The notes beneath the pieces are model-generated. The model worked only from the letters and a program-made list of their open reading frames with translations, did no database searches and was not told the origin of the DNA. This document shows, piece after piece, positions 1 to 11,215 of a DNA stretch of 64,000 nt. Each line of letters begins with the position of its first letter. Position 1 is the stretch's first letter. The position numbers were made by a program, and so were the translations under genes. This DNA is from Opisthorchis felineus. Lineage: Eukaryota > Platyhelminthes > Trematoda > Opisthorchiida > Opisthorchiidae. The DNA lies in the NCBI GenBank assembly GCA_004794785.1, contig SJOL01004636.1:49195-113194 (forward strand). Reading direction: 5' to 3'.

Positions 1-1274
1 AAATCGAAATACTGTCCGGCCACTCTGCTTGTCGCGAGTCTTCGAGTTTCACCGACGCTACGAGGACGACTACGGTGACAGCATAGCCTCACATCTATCA
101 GAAAACATACATAAGAATAGTCAAGTTGTTTTCGGGATAAAGGTTAATCTGTAACCCTTGCCTGGTCAAGCGGCGGGCACATAAGAACCAGGCCGTCGGA
201 TCAACCTAATGAGCTATTTTCGAATCTTACCGTTCAACAAAGATCCAAAAACGTGGTTTCATGGGAACGATACTAAACAGGATATGGTGACGCAGCCTTT
301 GTTTATGGGTTGAAAAGCATTCTAGTGCAGTATAGTCTTTTTAATTCCAAAGAAAATTCAGGATGGCTGGTAACGTGGGGATTAACAAGTCCCGGCTATT
401 TCGATGTGTCGGACAGAATAAAATCACTGGAGTGCAATGGCCACTGTAGGTAGGGGAAGTTGTGGTCAAAACTTGCGTCCCTAGTTTCGTGATTGAATAT
501 GATAGGATACATGCCAACGTATTCTAACATAAGTCCTCTATCCTCTCAACTTAAACAGATAGTCAAACTTCGTATCAGTTCAATCAGACTCACTTAAAAG
601 TGTTCCCAAATACCTAACCACATAGGTTATCAGTCACTAGAAATCCGCAAATACTACCTAGTTTAAAGCAGATCCCCAATTAACGTCTGTTTCAAAACAT
701 TACTGGCTACGTAAGCCAAAGTGATTTACTGTTATAGCTGTCAAAAAAAAAACAAGATGATAATCGACCTAATCGTCGAAGCTGTTAAACTGGAATGTTA
801 CCACCAATCGGAGACTCGAACGGTCTTTTCTCTTTGGGCGGTTCCACGCCTGCGCAACCTCGTGTAAGCTGAACACGATGTAAAAACATGTGGTGATATT
901 TTGAAAAATACAGCGACAAAAACTACTGCATCGTCTAACGTAAACGCTATCTATGTTATATTTAGTTACCAGTTTTCGAGACAGACTTATTTAACATATT
1001 TCCACTGAATTTTACGTGAACTTTGAACATGTGAGTCCACATATTTTGCCTCTGTAAATGTTTCCAGCGTAAATATCAAATTTGTTCAAGCTGCAGCAGG
1101 CGGGCCATTCATTTGCGTACGGGGAAAACTGGGGTTAAAATAGTTCACTTTAGTCGAACTCGGAAATCAAGTTTTAAGTAGTCAAAAACACATGTTCACA
1201 AGTAACGGGGAAACTAACATTTGCAGCAGAGCTATTCAAAGTAAGATAACCCGAACTACTGGAAAAATATTCCG
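1..1274. other. Intergenic, no gene recognised
   Basis: AT-rich sequence with frequent stops in all frames. No conserved protein motif, tRNA or clear repeat was recognised before the hammerhead repeat that begins near 1275. Confidence 0.5.
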
Positions 1275-1555
1275 GCATTTAAACAAATACACTCATTTGC
1301 ATATCAATTCGGTTTCCACGGGAGACTCAACAGAATCTGTCTTTTCTGATATTCTTCAACTGAATGTGCTGCACAAAGGTCGCCTCACGTTTTAATTGGT
1401 ACGATATTCGAGATGTCATAGTACATTTTCATAAGGGAAACTACTTACAATGTTGCTCAAAACCCTTACGCAGTCCACGACCAGCTTCGCCCTTATTGGG
1501 CTCATCAGGTAGGCGCAGTCCCCGAGTTTCCGTCAACTTTATGTTGACGAAGAAG
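1275..1555 (-). repeat. Hammerhead-repeat family copy 1 (minus sense)
   Basis: Member of the dispersed family shared with copies near 7.0, 13.1, 37.7, 38.9, 47.8, 48.1 and 59.3 kb. In minus sense it reads: the block containing GTTGACGG and the ribozyme, then the GTTTTGAGCAAC junction, then the block that elsewhere reads gtgctgcacaaagg, then the block ending ATGCAAATGAGTGTAT. It is therefore nearly a complete unit of about 280 bp. It sits tail-to-head against an oppositely oriented copy at 1570-1745. Confidence 0.75.
1473..1514 (-). ncRNA. Hammerhead ribozyme relic, copy 1
   Basis: Minus strand: helix I arm GCCTAC at 1514-1509, CTGATGAG at 1508-1501, helix II hairpin GCCC/GGGC, then CGAAG in place of CGAAA, a CTGGTC cleavage stretch, and a GTGGAC helix I return arm. 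The core base A15.1 is changed to G, so activity is probably reduced or lost. Assignment rests on the ordered core motifs and the complementary helix I arms. Confidence 0.7.
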
Positions 1556-1569
1556 AATATCTGAAACGA

Positions 1570-1745
1570 GGGACTCAGTTGAGTCTCTCATGAAAACCAA
1601 ATTGATATGCAAATGAGTGTATCCGTCGAAATCTGTCCAAGTAGAACATTAGGTTGAGGGAACCTCTGTGACTGCACCTATCTGATGAGCCCCAGAAAGA
1701 CCGAAACTGGTCGTGGACTGTCAGAGTTTTCAAGAAGTTTGTAAG
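1570..1745 (+). repeat. Hammerhead-repeat family copy 2 (plus sense)
   Basis: Begins with the shared block CAGTTGAGTCTCTC..AAAACCAAATTGATATGCAAATGAGTGTAT and continues through GTAGAACAT and GGTTGA into the ribozyme at 1674-1718 and the GTTTTCAAG junction. It is the inverse of the neighbouring copy 1, so 1275-1745 is an imperfect inverted pair. Confidence 0.75.
1674..1718 (+). ncRNA. Hammerhead ribozyme relic, copy 2
   Basis: CTGATGAG at 1682-1689, CCGAAAC at 1701-1707, then TGGTC with predicted cleavage after C1712, then GTGGAC. The stretch after GAA, ACTGGT, is still self-complementary when G-U pairs are allowed. Helix II is damaged (GCCC against GACC) and helix I has mismatches, so this is a decayed copy with an intact set of core bases. 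Confidence 0.7.
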
Positions 1746-4700
1746 TGGTTTCCTTGATATCCCCGCATTTTTTATATTCTGATAGATAACAGTAGGTATC
1801 TCGCTGGGTAAGCACTGTGAAGATGATTTAATATCAATTTAAGACGACGCAACAACTCTAAAACCGCACTGCGTGCAACCATGAATGAATCTTCGAACTC
1901 ACTATTCAATTCCCTTGCTGCTCGCTCATCATTCGTTCATCCAATTAGTCACATGAAGCGGTGCACACAGTGACACACACCCCCACATGTATAGACCAGA
2001 GTGAGAAACCACAACGGTCGGACTACTGATGAGTTTTCCGATCGCAAATTGCCTTTCGTTGCTCACTCGATGGATCTAGGCAAACAATTCGATGAACAGT
2101 AAAGAACAGTTTCCACTTGGTCCTTGTGTGGGTAACACGAGAAGGAATCTATAACCAGGCAGACAGTAGGGCAGAATCAGGGAGTATCGCTCACCAGGTG
2201 GCTAGCTTTGCATGCTGACTCATTCGGACAAACTTTCGTTCAATCTGGATTCGTCCGTTCTGCATGTTTAGTTTGTCTCACCTCACCGTAAGCACGAGTG
2301 AAGCACAGATGCCTCTAGAAACACCTAGGTTCCAGGATGTGCAACAGTCCAACATGAACAGAAATACAGCGTGCGATTAAGCGAAGGGTAAGTGTCAGGA
2401 AGGTCAGATTCCAGAAGATTATTCCACAATACGCGAAATTTACTGAGACCCTCAACTCCACTAAACGCCGATCAGACAGCTCTGGACCAAAGTCAGACAG
2501 TGCGAGACAGCCTTGGATCAAGGTCAGACGGTACCCCTCAATATGTAGCTCGAGGGCACTCGTTTGTTGCAATGAAGCTGTTGTGTCCCTTGTCGGCGAG
2601 TCTTTTTTTCCGGCACTAGGCACTGGAGCGGGGACAGCAGTCAGTCAGTAAGACGTGTGCACCATCGACTAACCTGCGAGCTTCCATGGTCGTATCTCAC
2701 AGATACGTAAGTCTCGCATAGGTAATAAATTGTTCCTCATTTAACTAGCGTTGGCAAGCCTTTGGAGAATGCAAAAACCGACGGTGGGTTGCTTGTCGCC
2801 AAATGAGTGAATCGGCAAAATATAAGTCATGCCGATTTAGGTTACCTACCACAGCTGTTGCACGTCAGCGTTTTTTGGAAACATTTTATTCAGAGCGTCC
2901 TCAGAACTTGGAAAGCCAAACATATTTCTTATCATGACAAACAAGTATGCATCTCACATGCATGTTAGAGTAGTCCAGGCCAATTCTAAATACTTCATTT
3001 GTCATGACTTATGTGATTCTGAAAGAATGGGGCACGGTTTCTGAACGCTTTTCAAATGGCCCGAACAGCAGTGCCATGAAAAGCCAGACAAAAGCTGCTA
3101 CATTCAAGCAATCACTTTCCGGCAATTCACGCGAATAGCGTTTAGCTTGACATTCATCTGTTCTGATGCAAACTTCATAAATTGGATGAATGTGTTTATT
3201 GAAGTCGATACAAGTGTGAACAAACGAGCCAAATGAATCTTCAGTCTTCAGTCAACTGAGCAGTCATTGTTTTAGAATGGTCTCTTTACCAAACCATGCT
3301 GAAACGATGCTTCTGTCTGTTCGGATAGTTGGCGTGTGATTGAGAGTAGTGTAGGATTGCGGACCTGAGGAGCTGATGGATAACACAAATGATATCCGCA
3401 ACTTGCAATACGTCTTTCGCAAGTCTAAACATAGCTTACCTAAGAAGCCAAGTCATTACCGTCATAATGTGTCCCATAGGTTCACCCACGTCTAATGTCA
3501 TTACCGAATAAAGCACTGTTAAGCGCCTCATCGGGGTATGAAAATTGGTATCCAACTAAAAGATAATTTGCAACAACTAACAGGGGACAATTTGTTCAAG
3601 CGCAGAAGTCTTCTGGCCCTTAAATCAAAGATAAACGGGGTGATATAAACGAACAGGCGCACCACGCACGGCGCCATATAACTCGAGCGCATGCTCTCAA
3701 ATGGCTCCGAATTTAGGATGTATAAATGAATTATAATTGTCTTGTAAAAGTGCGACGTGTGACGAATGGCTGATATCCACGAAAGTTTACCGGAGAAAAA
3801 TGACACAGGTCACAGAGTAAAAATGTGATATTTATCGCGGTTGCTATGCAATCCCGATAAAACGTCAGGAATGAGATGCTGCCAGGGTGCCCTAGCCCTA
3901 AAAAACAATGGGAAAGCAGGTAGTGAGTTCCTTCTACAAACAACCCACAATCTATCATGAAACCAGTCACAATACACCGACTTCCGGGAAAGTTGATGAG
4001 GTTACTATCCATAATGTAACCACATTCATTTTGTTCCGGAAAATTTGATAAGTGAAATACAGCTGGTTTGGCTTGCGTACAGGGCATAGAATCGAGGAGA
4101 AATGCGACCAAATGCACTGATAAAGTTGGGAATACGGACGGGAGATTGCTAGATCTCATCGATTGGAATAAAGGTCCTTTCATCGGATTTGGACACACAA
4201 ATTATCAGACCAAATCAACTCTCTGGCAGTTTATGTCCCAAATCGTCAGGCGCTTCATCTGCCCGACCGGAAGATGTTGTAGTCCTTTGCGCGACTCGTA
4301 AGATAACCTCAAGGTGTGTGGAACACGAACCCAGTAGTGCTTCCACCAAACCTTCATCCAAGTGAAGCCACCTCTCGGCTAACACCAATTGACTGCAGTT
4401 CGGTGTGATTTGGTGTGGAATTGACACATTTTGATCCACTAACTCAGTTGCCTCGAAGAATACTGTGGGTGCACACAAGCCAAATGACCCCAAAATAAAT
4501 AGGAGCAGGATGCAAAACACGGCACTTAACACCAACTAGGCGTTAGATCACTTGCGTCACAGACACGCCATTTTCCGAGGCGGTTAAGTCTCTTGAAATT
4601 GATTTTCATCTGCATGCCACATAACTACCACAGCTGTCAGCTTATGGATTAGTCATTTTCAAGAGGGACCGCTTCTCGAATGAAGTTCCTTTCTGAGGGA

Positions 4701-6980
4701 CCCTTATTGGTGATTAGTCAGACAGATATTTACATCTCTGCGATCAAATCCTTCATTATTATCATTAACCTACTCAAAATACTGTACTACTTTTTTGTGG
4801 ACTGTAAAAGATCGATTTTATTGGCTTCGGGTGATAACCTCCCCCGTCAATATATCCTTTAACTTCCCCATTGAAAGCTTGAAGGATAAAGGTAAAAACT
4901 TTCTGATATCTCCTCGACATGATCCCTTCCATCTCCTACATGTTGGACGAGGAAGCCGTCTTCCACGGCATCTCTTAACGCGCCTTTCTTACCAGATCGC
5001 TGATTGTAAAAACTTTGTAGTCCCGTATTCGATTCGACATATGGCCCCACCGTTGCGTTTTAACTGTGAAATTTCGAAGGTGCTTCAATATGAGCCGGTC
5101 TGGTCTAAGTTCTCTATTCATTAGGATGAGACCCGGTCCAAATGTTACAATTATTCTTTCTTCCTTTATTCGTAAGTACTTGTGCTCTTTTAAATATCTG
5201 TTAAAGTGCTCATCTTAAGACTTGCCAGCAATGACAAGTGGACAAAGTCCTTTCTTTTCTTTTCTTGTCTTGGTGCACCATCGTCTTGGACTGACTGACG
5301 CAATGCTCACAACATTTGATCGTGCCAGGGGAGAGGACAGTTCGTTTGGAGCCAAGCATTCGGCTTAAACAAGTAACACTCGAGGCGTGGTTAGGTGTGT
5401 AAATATAACCGTTTTTCACTTAAGAATCATAGGAAATTGTATCCTCATTCATTTCAAACGTCCACGAGATCAAGGCGGTATTTCGAGGAAGCAAGTGGTC
5501 AAAAGGTGAGGCGCTCTAGGGATCCAGTTTCACTTACGACACAGTTTTGGATTAATTGTTGCCCCTCTGAGTTCATCTTATCAACCTTTCACGAATCAGC
5601 GTATAAGGCAGATATAAAGTAGATCTTGAAACAAAAAAACTACTATATCTCTTTCTCCGTCTGACAGCATATTTGCGAAAGACCAATCAAGTCACACAGT
5701 TCGTCGATCAGTCTGTCAAATATGTGCGTGTATTTGTGTCTGCTTTGCGATGTATTTATATCTGCCTCAGGCAGTTTTCAAATGGACTGTCTTTGGTTAT
5801 TCACAGCCACCGAAGTTTGTCCAAACTTTCGGAATCTTCCTTTCATTTTATTTAGAGTGCCTGACCCAAGAGCTCTGACGCGGAAACAAAGCATTTCCAC
5901 TTGGGGGTTGATCGAAACTCGGTAGTCAGGAAACCAAATTTTCAGTAAAAAATTGTACAATTGCACTCATGATCAAGTGAAGAGTTGGAGGAGAGTTTGC
6001 CCAGAGAAAACCGGGAGAATTATAAACTTTAGGGGATTGTTGTCCTACCAAAAGTGGTACTTATGAAAGTGAGGGAACCCATAGGGAAATTGAAGAAGAC
6101 GCCTTCGAGAATAGCCACAATGTTGCTGTCAGGGTACATTACTCTCTTTGAATAAGTTTGGTCGCTTATGGTCCACTACTTCGAAAATTTGCAGGTTCCA
6201 AACGGTTGCAGCTTTTTACTCGGATTGGAGCAGTCATTGCTATTTCAGTGTTGCGTCGTAAACTGTATCTCACCGAGTTTATTCAGCCTCTTTTGCTCAC
6301 CAAAATTCCTCAGCGCACCCAAGCGGACGATCTAGTTTAAAAAAATAACCACTGGAAGTTGCAAGTACTTAACGCTTCATGTCCTTCCCTAAGCCTGCAG
6401 ATAATCTCTCTCTGTCATTTATGGGTGAGTGCTGAGTCAGAAACTCCCCCTGGTGAGACTAAACACACAGTGGTAGCAAGGCTTCAGCATTTTTATGGCC
6501 TCTTTTTCATATAGTTTAAACACGAAAATGACAGTCTGCTGGCATTCGTTCGAGACACTCATATGAAGCTTAACTTTCAAACAGAAGTTAATTCCATCAA
6601 AAAACAAGAAGATGCATGTATGAAGTAACAGACTATTCAGTGTGCCAGTTGGTGGGTTTGCTATTATTAAGTCACCATACTGCGCATGTGAGTACATATT
6701 GAGCGAGTCAGTCCACAGGATCATATTAATCATAAACCGCCTTTTTACTGATGCACTAAGACTTATTTGGGAACAAAGGTGCCTTGTTACATGTCAGACA
6801 AGCAGAAGGGATACATTTTTGATCTTTCTTGAGGGAACTCTCGAGAAAAAATGTGCTTCAGAAACTCGTCTGTGGTCGCAGCTAAATTACGGTCACCTAA
6901 GCGTTCCCAATGCTGTTTGTCACTTCAACGAAACAACCCCTTATAGCCCTTCTAGAGAGGTAGTAGCTTCAAAGCTGAAA
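1746..6980. other. Intergenic, no gene recognised
   Basis: No protein family, tRNA or known transposon was recognised in this 5.2 kb. The longest frames (minus 3731-4198 and minus 4215-4535) lack supporting homology. The second begins with a hydrophobic, signal-peptide-like run but has no ATG there. Confidence 0.4.
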
Positions 6981-6987
6981 ACTGATG

Positions 6988-7175
6988 TCATGAACGAGAG
7001 ACTCAGGTGGAATTCAGGTGAGTCTCCTGTGAAAATCAAACTGGTACGCAAATGAGTGTATTTGGCGAATTTCATGCAATTTGTTTTCGAGCAGAAAATG
7101 AGGCTGACGGGATTGAGCCTACTTGATGAGCGTAAAGAAGGGCTGTGGAATGGTTTTCAACAACCTTATGAGCAG
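6988..7175 (+). repeat. Hammerhead-repeat family copy 3 (plus sense)
   Basis: Starts with AACGAGAGACTCAGGTGGAATTC, runs through GAGTCTCCTGTGAAAATCAAA and the CAAATGAGTGTATTTGG block, and reaches a degraded ribozyme at 7117-7153 (GCCTAC then TTGATGAG; the GAAA box is lost). It ends in TTTTCAACAACCTTATGAG, the same junction as in the other copies. Confidence 0.7.
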
Positions 7176-7179
7176 GGTG

Positions 7180-8650
7180 TTACGTCTGAACTTCTTTCGT
7201 CTTTGCTAATGGACGGAAAAACTGAAGAGGAGGACAAGGAATGACCAATTGCGTTACTGAAAAGCGCCTAATAATGATATTAGTTCTCAGGTCCTATTTT
7301 CACCACACTTTCAAGGAACAGATAGCCGGTGCTAACGCAGTTCATAATTCTGGAAGTAGCCTTTGTATTTTGAGTTCATAGCAAAGCACAAAGTACGACA
7401 CCAGAACGGTTCATCCAGTGGAGCATCGTAGGCTTTAATCTGTTTTTTCATAGACAAATACCATTGTGCTCTATTTCTCCTTTTCCGTTCAATGAAACCG
7501 ACTCGTATATGCTTCTGATCTACGAACTTCATTAGAAGGAAATAACCGGTCTGCGAAATTTCATTTTTATACATTAACTAATAACAACAAAGTACAAGAT
7601 CTGGTTGTTCTCGTTATTGCCATCTCCCGTCCGGTATTATGTTCAATAGGACTGCCTAAGGTTATGAACGACACGGTAGCAATGAACTTCTTTCAATCGA
7701 GAAATTTGATGTTATTTCAGGAATCCACGGACCAGGCTAAATAGTACTTAGCCTACATGTAGAGGTGTATAACTGTGCATGAAATGAACAACCGGTATGT
7801 CCTTGTTTACCGTTGGCGAAATCGTGTACTGGTTAGAAAATTTGCACAAGAATGGGTTATTCCCGGGGCAGGTAAAATGATTCTTACTCTATCGATAAAG
7901 ATCATTTTTCAGCCCACAAGAAAAGTGCTCGGCATTCATGCACCATTACTAACCCAAATATCAATCGATCATACACTGACTTCATCAAATTGCAGATGAT
8001 AGAAGGGATAAATATCGTGTAAGTACACCCACCTAGACTTAGTGGCATTAGGAAGCCCAGTTCATTTGTCAAGTTCTGTTTTGCACCGTCGACGTGAGAA
8101 AAATCTTGTTTGATTGAGATACGTTTGGCAGCCAGAGTTTGCCTTTACTCGCAACAGCAGTTTGAAGTGAGGTATCTGAGAGCCAGTGTTACCTTCCAAG
8201 TTAGATAACACTGGTCTTACCCTGATTCAGTGTGATTAAAACCATCAAAGAGTTAAGCTATGAATTCAGCAACCAAGGAGAAAAGTCTACATTCACCTCA
8301 ATGTGTAACAAAAATAGCTATGTTAAGTCATTCGTTAGTTTGGCCCTGGTTGAAAAAGTTCTGGGAACAATTGATCCCAGTATGGAAACTTCTTATCATT
8401 ACAAAACGCCTACATATTCGTGCTAAAGTATATCGGTTAAATTCTTCGGATGACCTATTGAGCATGAATGTTTTCTGCATCTCCACGACTGATTGACTTG
8501 TTTCACTTAGACTGCCTCTACAACCCAATCTAGGCAATGAAGTTGACTTGGTCACGTGCTTATCACCGTATCGACCTTGGGTTCAAATACATAGTGTCAT
8601 ACTATGTGATCTTCAGCACATAATTCAACTGCCAGAAAAACAGGAGATAT
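7180..8650. other. Intergenic upstream of the tetraspanin
   Basis: No recognisable coding or RNA gene. It presumably includes the promoter and 5' UTR of the tetraspanin, but no clear TATA box or initiator was seen. Confidence 0.4.
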
Positions 8651-8667
8651 CTCAGTAGTAAACTGGG

Positions 8668-9501
8668 ATGGCAGTGCGTGTTAACACCCGCATTTTTGTT
8701 TGGGCACTATTGTGCGTGTGGCTATTTGTTTCCACTTTATTTCTCGGAACTGGCATGTTGTTGCTCTACATTTACGACTCGACCGTGCAGGCCATCTTTG
8801 GTGCACCTTTGACGCGTCTCTCGCAGACTTGCGCGATTATTCTATCAGGTTGGACTTTGGTTACCTTTGGTGCTGCAATTCGAACTGCTAGGGCAAATAG
8901 AAGGTCCGTGGCTATGATGTTTTTCCTATTCGCTTTGATTGGCTTCGCAGGAGAAATGCTGGTCATGATTACATTGGCTCGCTATCGAGAAAACGTATTT
9001 GGCCTTACCCTACTGCACGATTCAACTGTGCGACTGGTTCGTAGCTACCAACTATCCGATGTGGCCAGAAAAACGCTGGATATGATTCATTCCCGGTTTG
9101 AGTGTTGTGGCGTGGACGAATGGCATCGTGAGTGGAAGGACGTAGACCCCTTCCCCCCAAGAATGGATGGAGATACTCAGGAACCGTGGGTGCCCGCCTC
9201 ATGTTGCATCGGGATCCTGAAGATTGACCCGACCTGCGGCTTTGCAAAGATACGCGGACCACAAACGATGGCTCAGCTGGTGAAGCAAGAAGAATACGGT
9301 ATGCAAACCGTTGTCCCTGCACCATGGTACTCGCGGATAATAAACGAACCGTGCCCGGAAAAAATTTTCGGATGGCTAGAAGAGGTTCCAGTCTACACAC
9401 TGATGGTTGGGCTATCGATTTCCGTCTCTCGAATGATGCTAACAATCCATGCCGTCTTCGGCTACACCGATAGCAGAAGAAAACGGGCTAAACGTCGATA
9501 G
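8668..9501 (+). CDS. Tetraspanin, single exon
   Basis: A 277-residue protein with the tetraspanin plan. TM1 is at about residues 10-34, TM2 at 53-72, TM3 at 82-104, a large extracellular loop at 105-240, and TM4 at about 241-265. The loop carries the family-defining CCG at 146-148 (FECCGVDEW), a second paired cysteine PASCC at 176-180, and Cys190 and Cys229, so six cysteines can form three disulfides. Tetraspanins organise membrane microdomains; in flukes several are abundant tegument surface antigens, though whether this one is tegumental is unknown. The first ATG of the frame is used and the reading frame is uninterrupted. Odd points are the lack of introns, an arginine (Arg255) inside TM4, and a very basic C-terminus (RRKRAKRR). 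Neighbouring sequence is noncoding. The length is normal for the family. Confidence 0.9.
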   Translation: MAVRVNTRIFVWALLCVWLFVSTLFLGTGMLLLYIYDSTVQAIFGAPLTRLSQTCAIILSGWTLVTFGAAIRTARANRRSVAMMFFLFALIGFAGEMLVMITLARYRENVFGLTLLHDSTVRLVRSYQLSDVARKTLDMIHSRFECCGVDEWHREWKDVDPFPPRMDGDTQEPWVPASCCIGILKIDPTCGFAKIRGPQTMAQLVKQEEYGMQTVVPAPWYSRIINEPCPEKIFGWLEEVPVYTLMVGLSISVSRMMLTIHAVFGYTDSRRKRAKRR

Positions 9502-10130
9502 CCTATATCGGGCGGCTAATCAGTTTAATGATTACATCTTGTCATATCTGCCCTTTATCCCCACGGACACTGAGATGTATTCACCTATGACTCGTAGAAC
9601 AGCAACCGGCTAGTAAACGTGCAATCATCAGGCAAAGCACTATTTTATGACACATTCTGGCCGGATGTATGCTGTACAGATATATAGGAGTTACAACTGC
9701 GAAGAACGAACTTCAGGTTATGCAAGACACGAGTTGAGGGACATAAGTTAGTCTTTTATGAGAGCGGTTTTTCTCAAGAGATCTCTTGATTAGCATGAGG
9801 GTTTGGGTTGCTGAGGAGCACATTTACCGAGCAGCAATGAGCGATAACATGGGGAAAGCCTAGAAGGTTAGGTGATCAGACTCCGTTAGCTAAGTGCTAC
9901 AAAAGCTAAGCCATACCAAATCGTCTGTGCTGTAATTAGCCAGTCACTAATCCCTAAGTTTACCCATATTTTGGGTAGAGAAAATTTTGTCAAGCTGGAT
10001 CTTTTCAGAATAAGGAGGGGGAATTAAGTGGATAATTACAGTCCATAGGATGTAGACATCCTCAAGAGTCCTGGAGTAAACATCTACCAAAGGTATTAGT
10101 AGGGAGTTACGGGTTTCATCAAGTTTGTGT
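9502..10130. other. Intergenic, 3' flank of the tetraspanin
   Basis: Probable 3' UTR and intergenic DNA. No AATAAA signal close to the stop codon and no other feature was recognised. Confidence 0.4.
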
Positions 10131-10269
10131 TCGTGTTAACCTCGTTTAAACAGTTCTATCCTTGCGCAGTTGTTCCGATGAACTACCTGGGTTCCACTTC
10201 TATAAGAGCTCATCATCAGCTTACATCTTTGGTGATACCGGTAGGTCACTTGCAGTCGGAGATGAGCAA

Positions 10270-10560
10270 GACATTTTGACATAACAAGCATCAACTGACT
10301 GTAGCATGTGCGTAATGAAGTGGTCAACAAGGAGGGTGTAGGCGATGTGTCGAAAATACTAGGCTGAAGTCGGTAAATTAGGTCGTCTGGGACATGTATT
10401 ACGCACCTATCGTACAACCATTCTGAGCGGCTGTTGAGGGTAGGTTCACGGGAGGAGGCAGTGAAACAGCAAGATAGAATGAAAGTGGTTTAACTCAAAT
10501 TGGGTACTGCCGGATCACCATACTTTCTTGGTTTGGACCAACGTGACACTTGTTAAACGT
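10270..10560 (+). mobile_element. RTE-like LINE 3' fragment, decayed
   Basis: Broken frames encode GRLGHVLRTYR, matching the RWLGHVLRMPxHR motif near the C-terminus of trematode RTE-type reverse transcriptases. This is followed by a stretch aligning with the terminal MK..L..xGxxRLPGWGPRD region (LGTAGSPYFLGLDQRDT). Several frameshifts and stops show it is old. Confidence 0.55.
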
Positions 10561-10564
10561 GGTT

Positions 10565-11095
10565 ATCGACTTCACAGAACCTGGTACGGAAGCAAAACTT
10601 ATTGGTGGTTATGATCTCATATCCTAGCGGGACTGCCCAGCTTAATTTAGTTTACCATTGTGAACTGGGCTTGTGTTGGGTACGTTACTCTGAAAAAATG
10701 TTCACGGTTCCTTATTTCATTGCTACTTTTGGATGTAGTACAAGTGTGTTGTCTACAACGAACACTCACCTGGATTATCACATCGGAGCAGGCAAAAACG
10801 TTCGCGCCTGCGGGATGTGTGTGGTAGATTGGACGCCAAAAGTAACGAAAAACGTTGATCCTTAGATGTATTTACGCAGCATAAGGTACATAACGTTTTT
10901 TGAGATCGTTTACCTGGAGCGGAATTAGTCCCCTGGAAATTGAACATCGTTCAAATTTAATACTATATAGAGATAAACCTAATTCGACATGTATAGCGAA
11001 GTGTAGTACTGTAGATGGCCTTGGACATTTCTCTCAAGGTAAACTGAAGGCAAACATACCTTTGCATACACTCAGCCTCATTGGAACTAGCTGTT
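10565..11095. other. Intergenic, nothing recognised
   Basis: No supported gene or repeat. Confidence 0.35.
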
Positions 11096-11215
11096 GACGG
11101 GTATCTGACAGGACTCGAACCCACAACCACCCCTACTACCTTGAAGCCGCGGTTAGCTGATCGGTTGGGCGGTTAGCCAAATTCTACACCGCTTTCAAAA
11201 CGGTGTTCTTCCTGA
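11096..11215 (-). repeat. tRNA-related sequence, possible second SINE family
   Basis: The minus strand contains a B-box-like GGTTCGAGTCC (inside GGGTTCGAGTCCTGTC) preceded by an A-box-like stretch with CAGCTAACCGC. The adjacent TCTACACCGC segment recurs weakly near 14110. A complete cloverleaf could not be folded by eye, so it is called a tRNA-derived relic and not a tRNA gene. Confidence 0.35.

Noticed and set aside
2024..2060. CTGATGAG at about 2026-2033 as another hammerhead
   Set aside because: No GAAA box, hairpin or helix I complement follows, and the flanks do not match the repeat family.
3731..4198. 155-codon frame on the minus strand
   Set aside because: No family motif or compositional sign of coding; Phe- and Cys-rich reading is typical of chance frames in this DNA.
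6642..7055. 137-codon frame on +
   Set aside because: Runs into the hammerhead repeat copy 3 and has no conserved motif.
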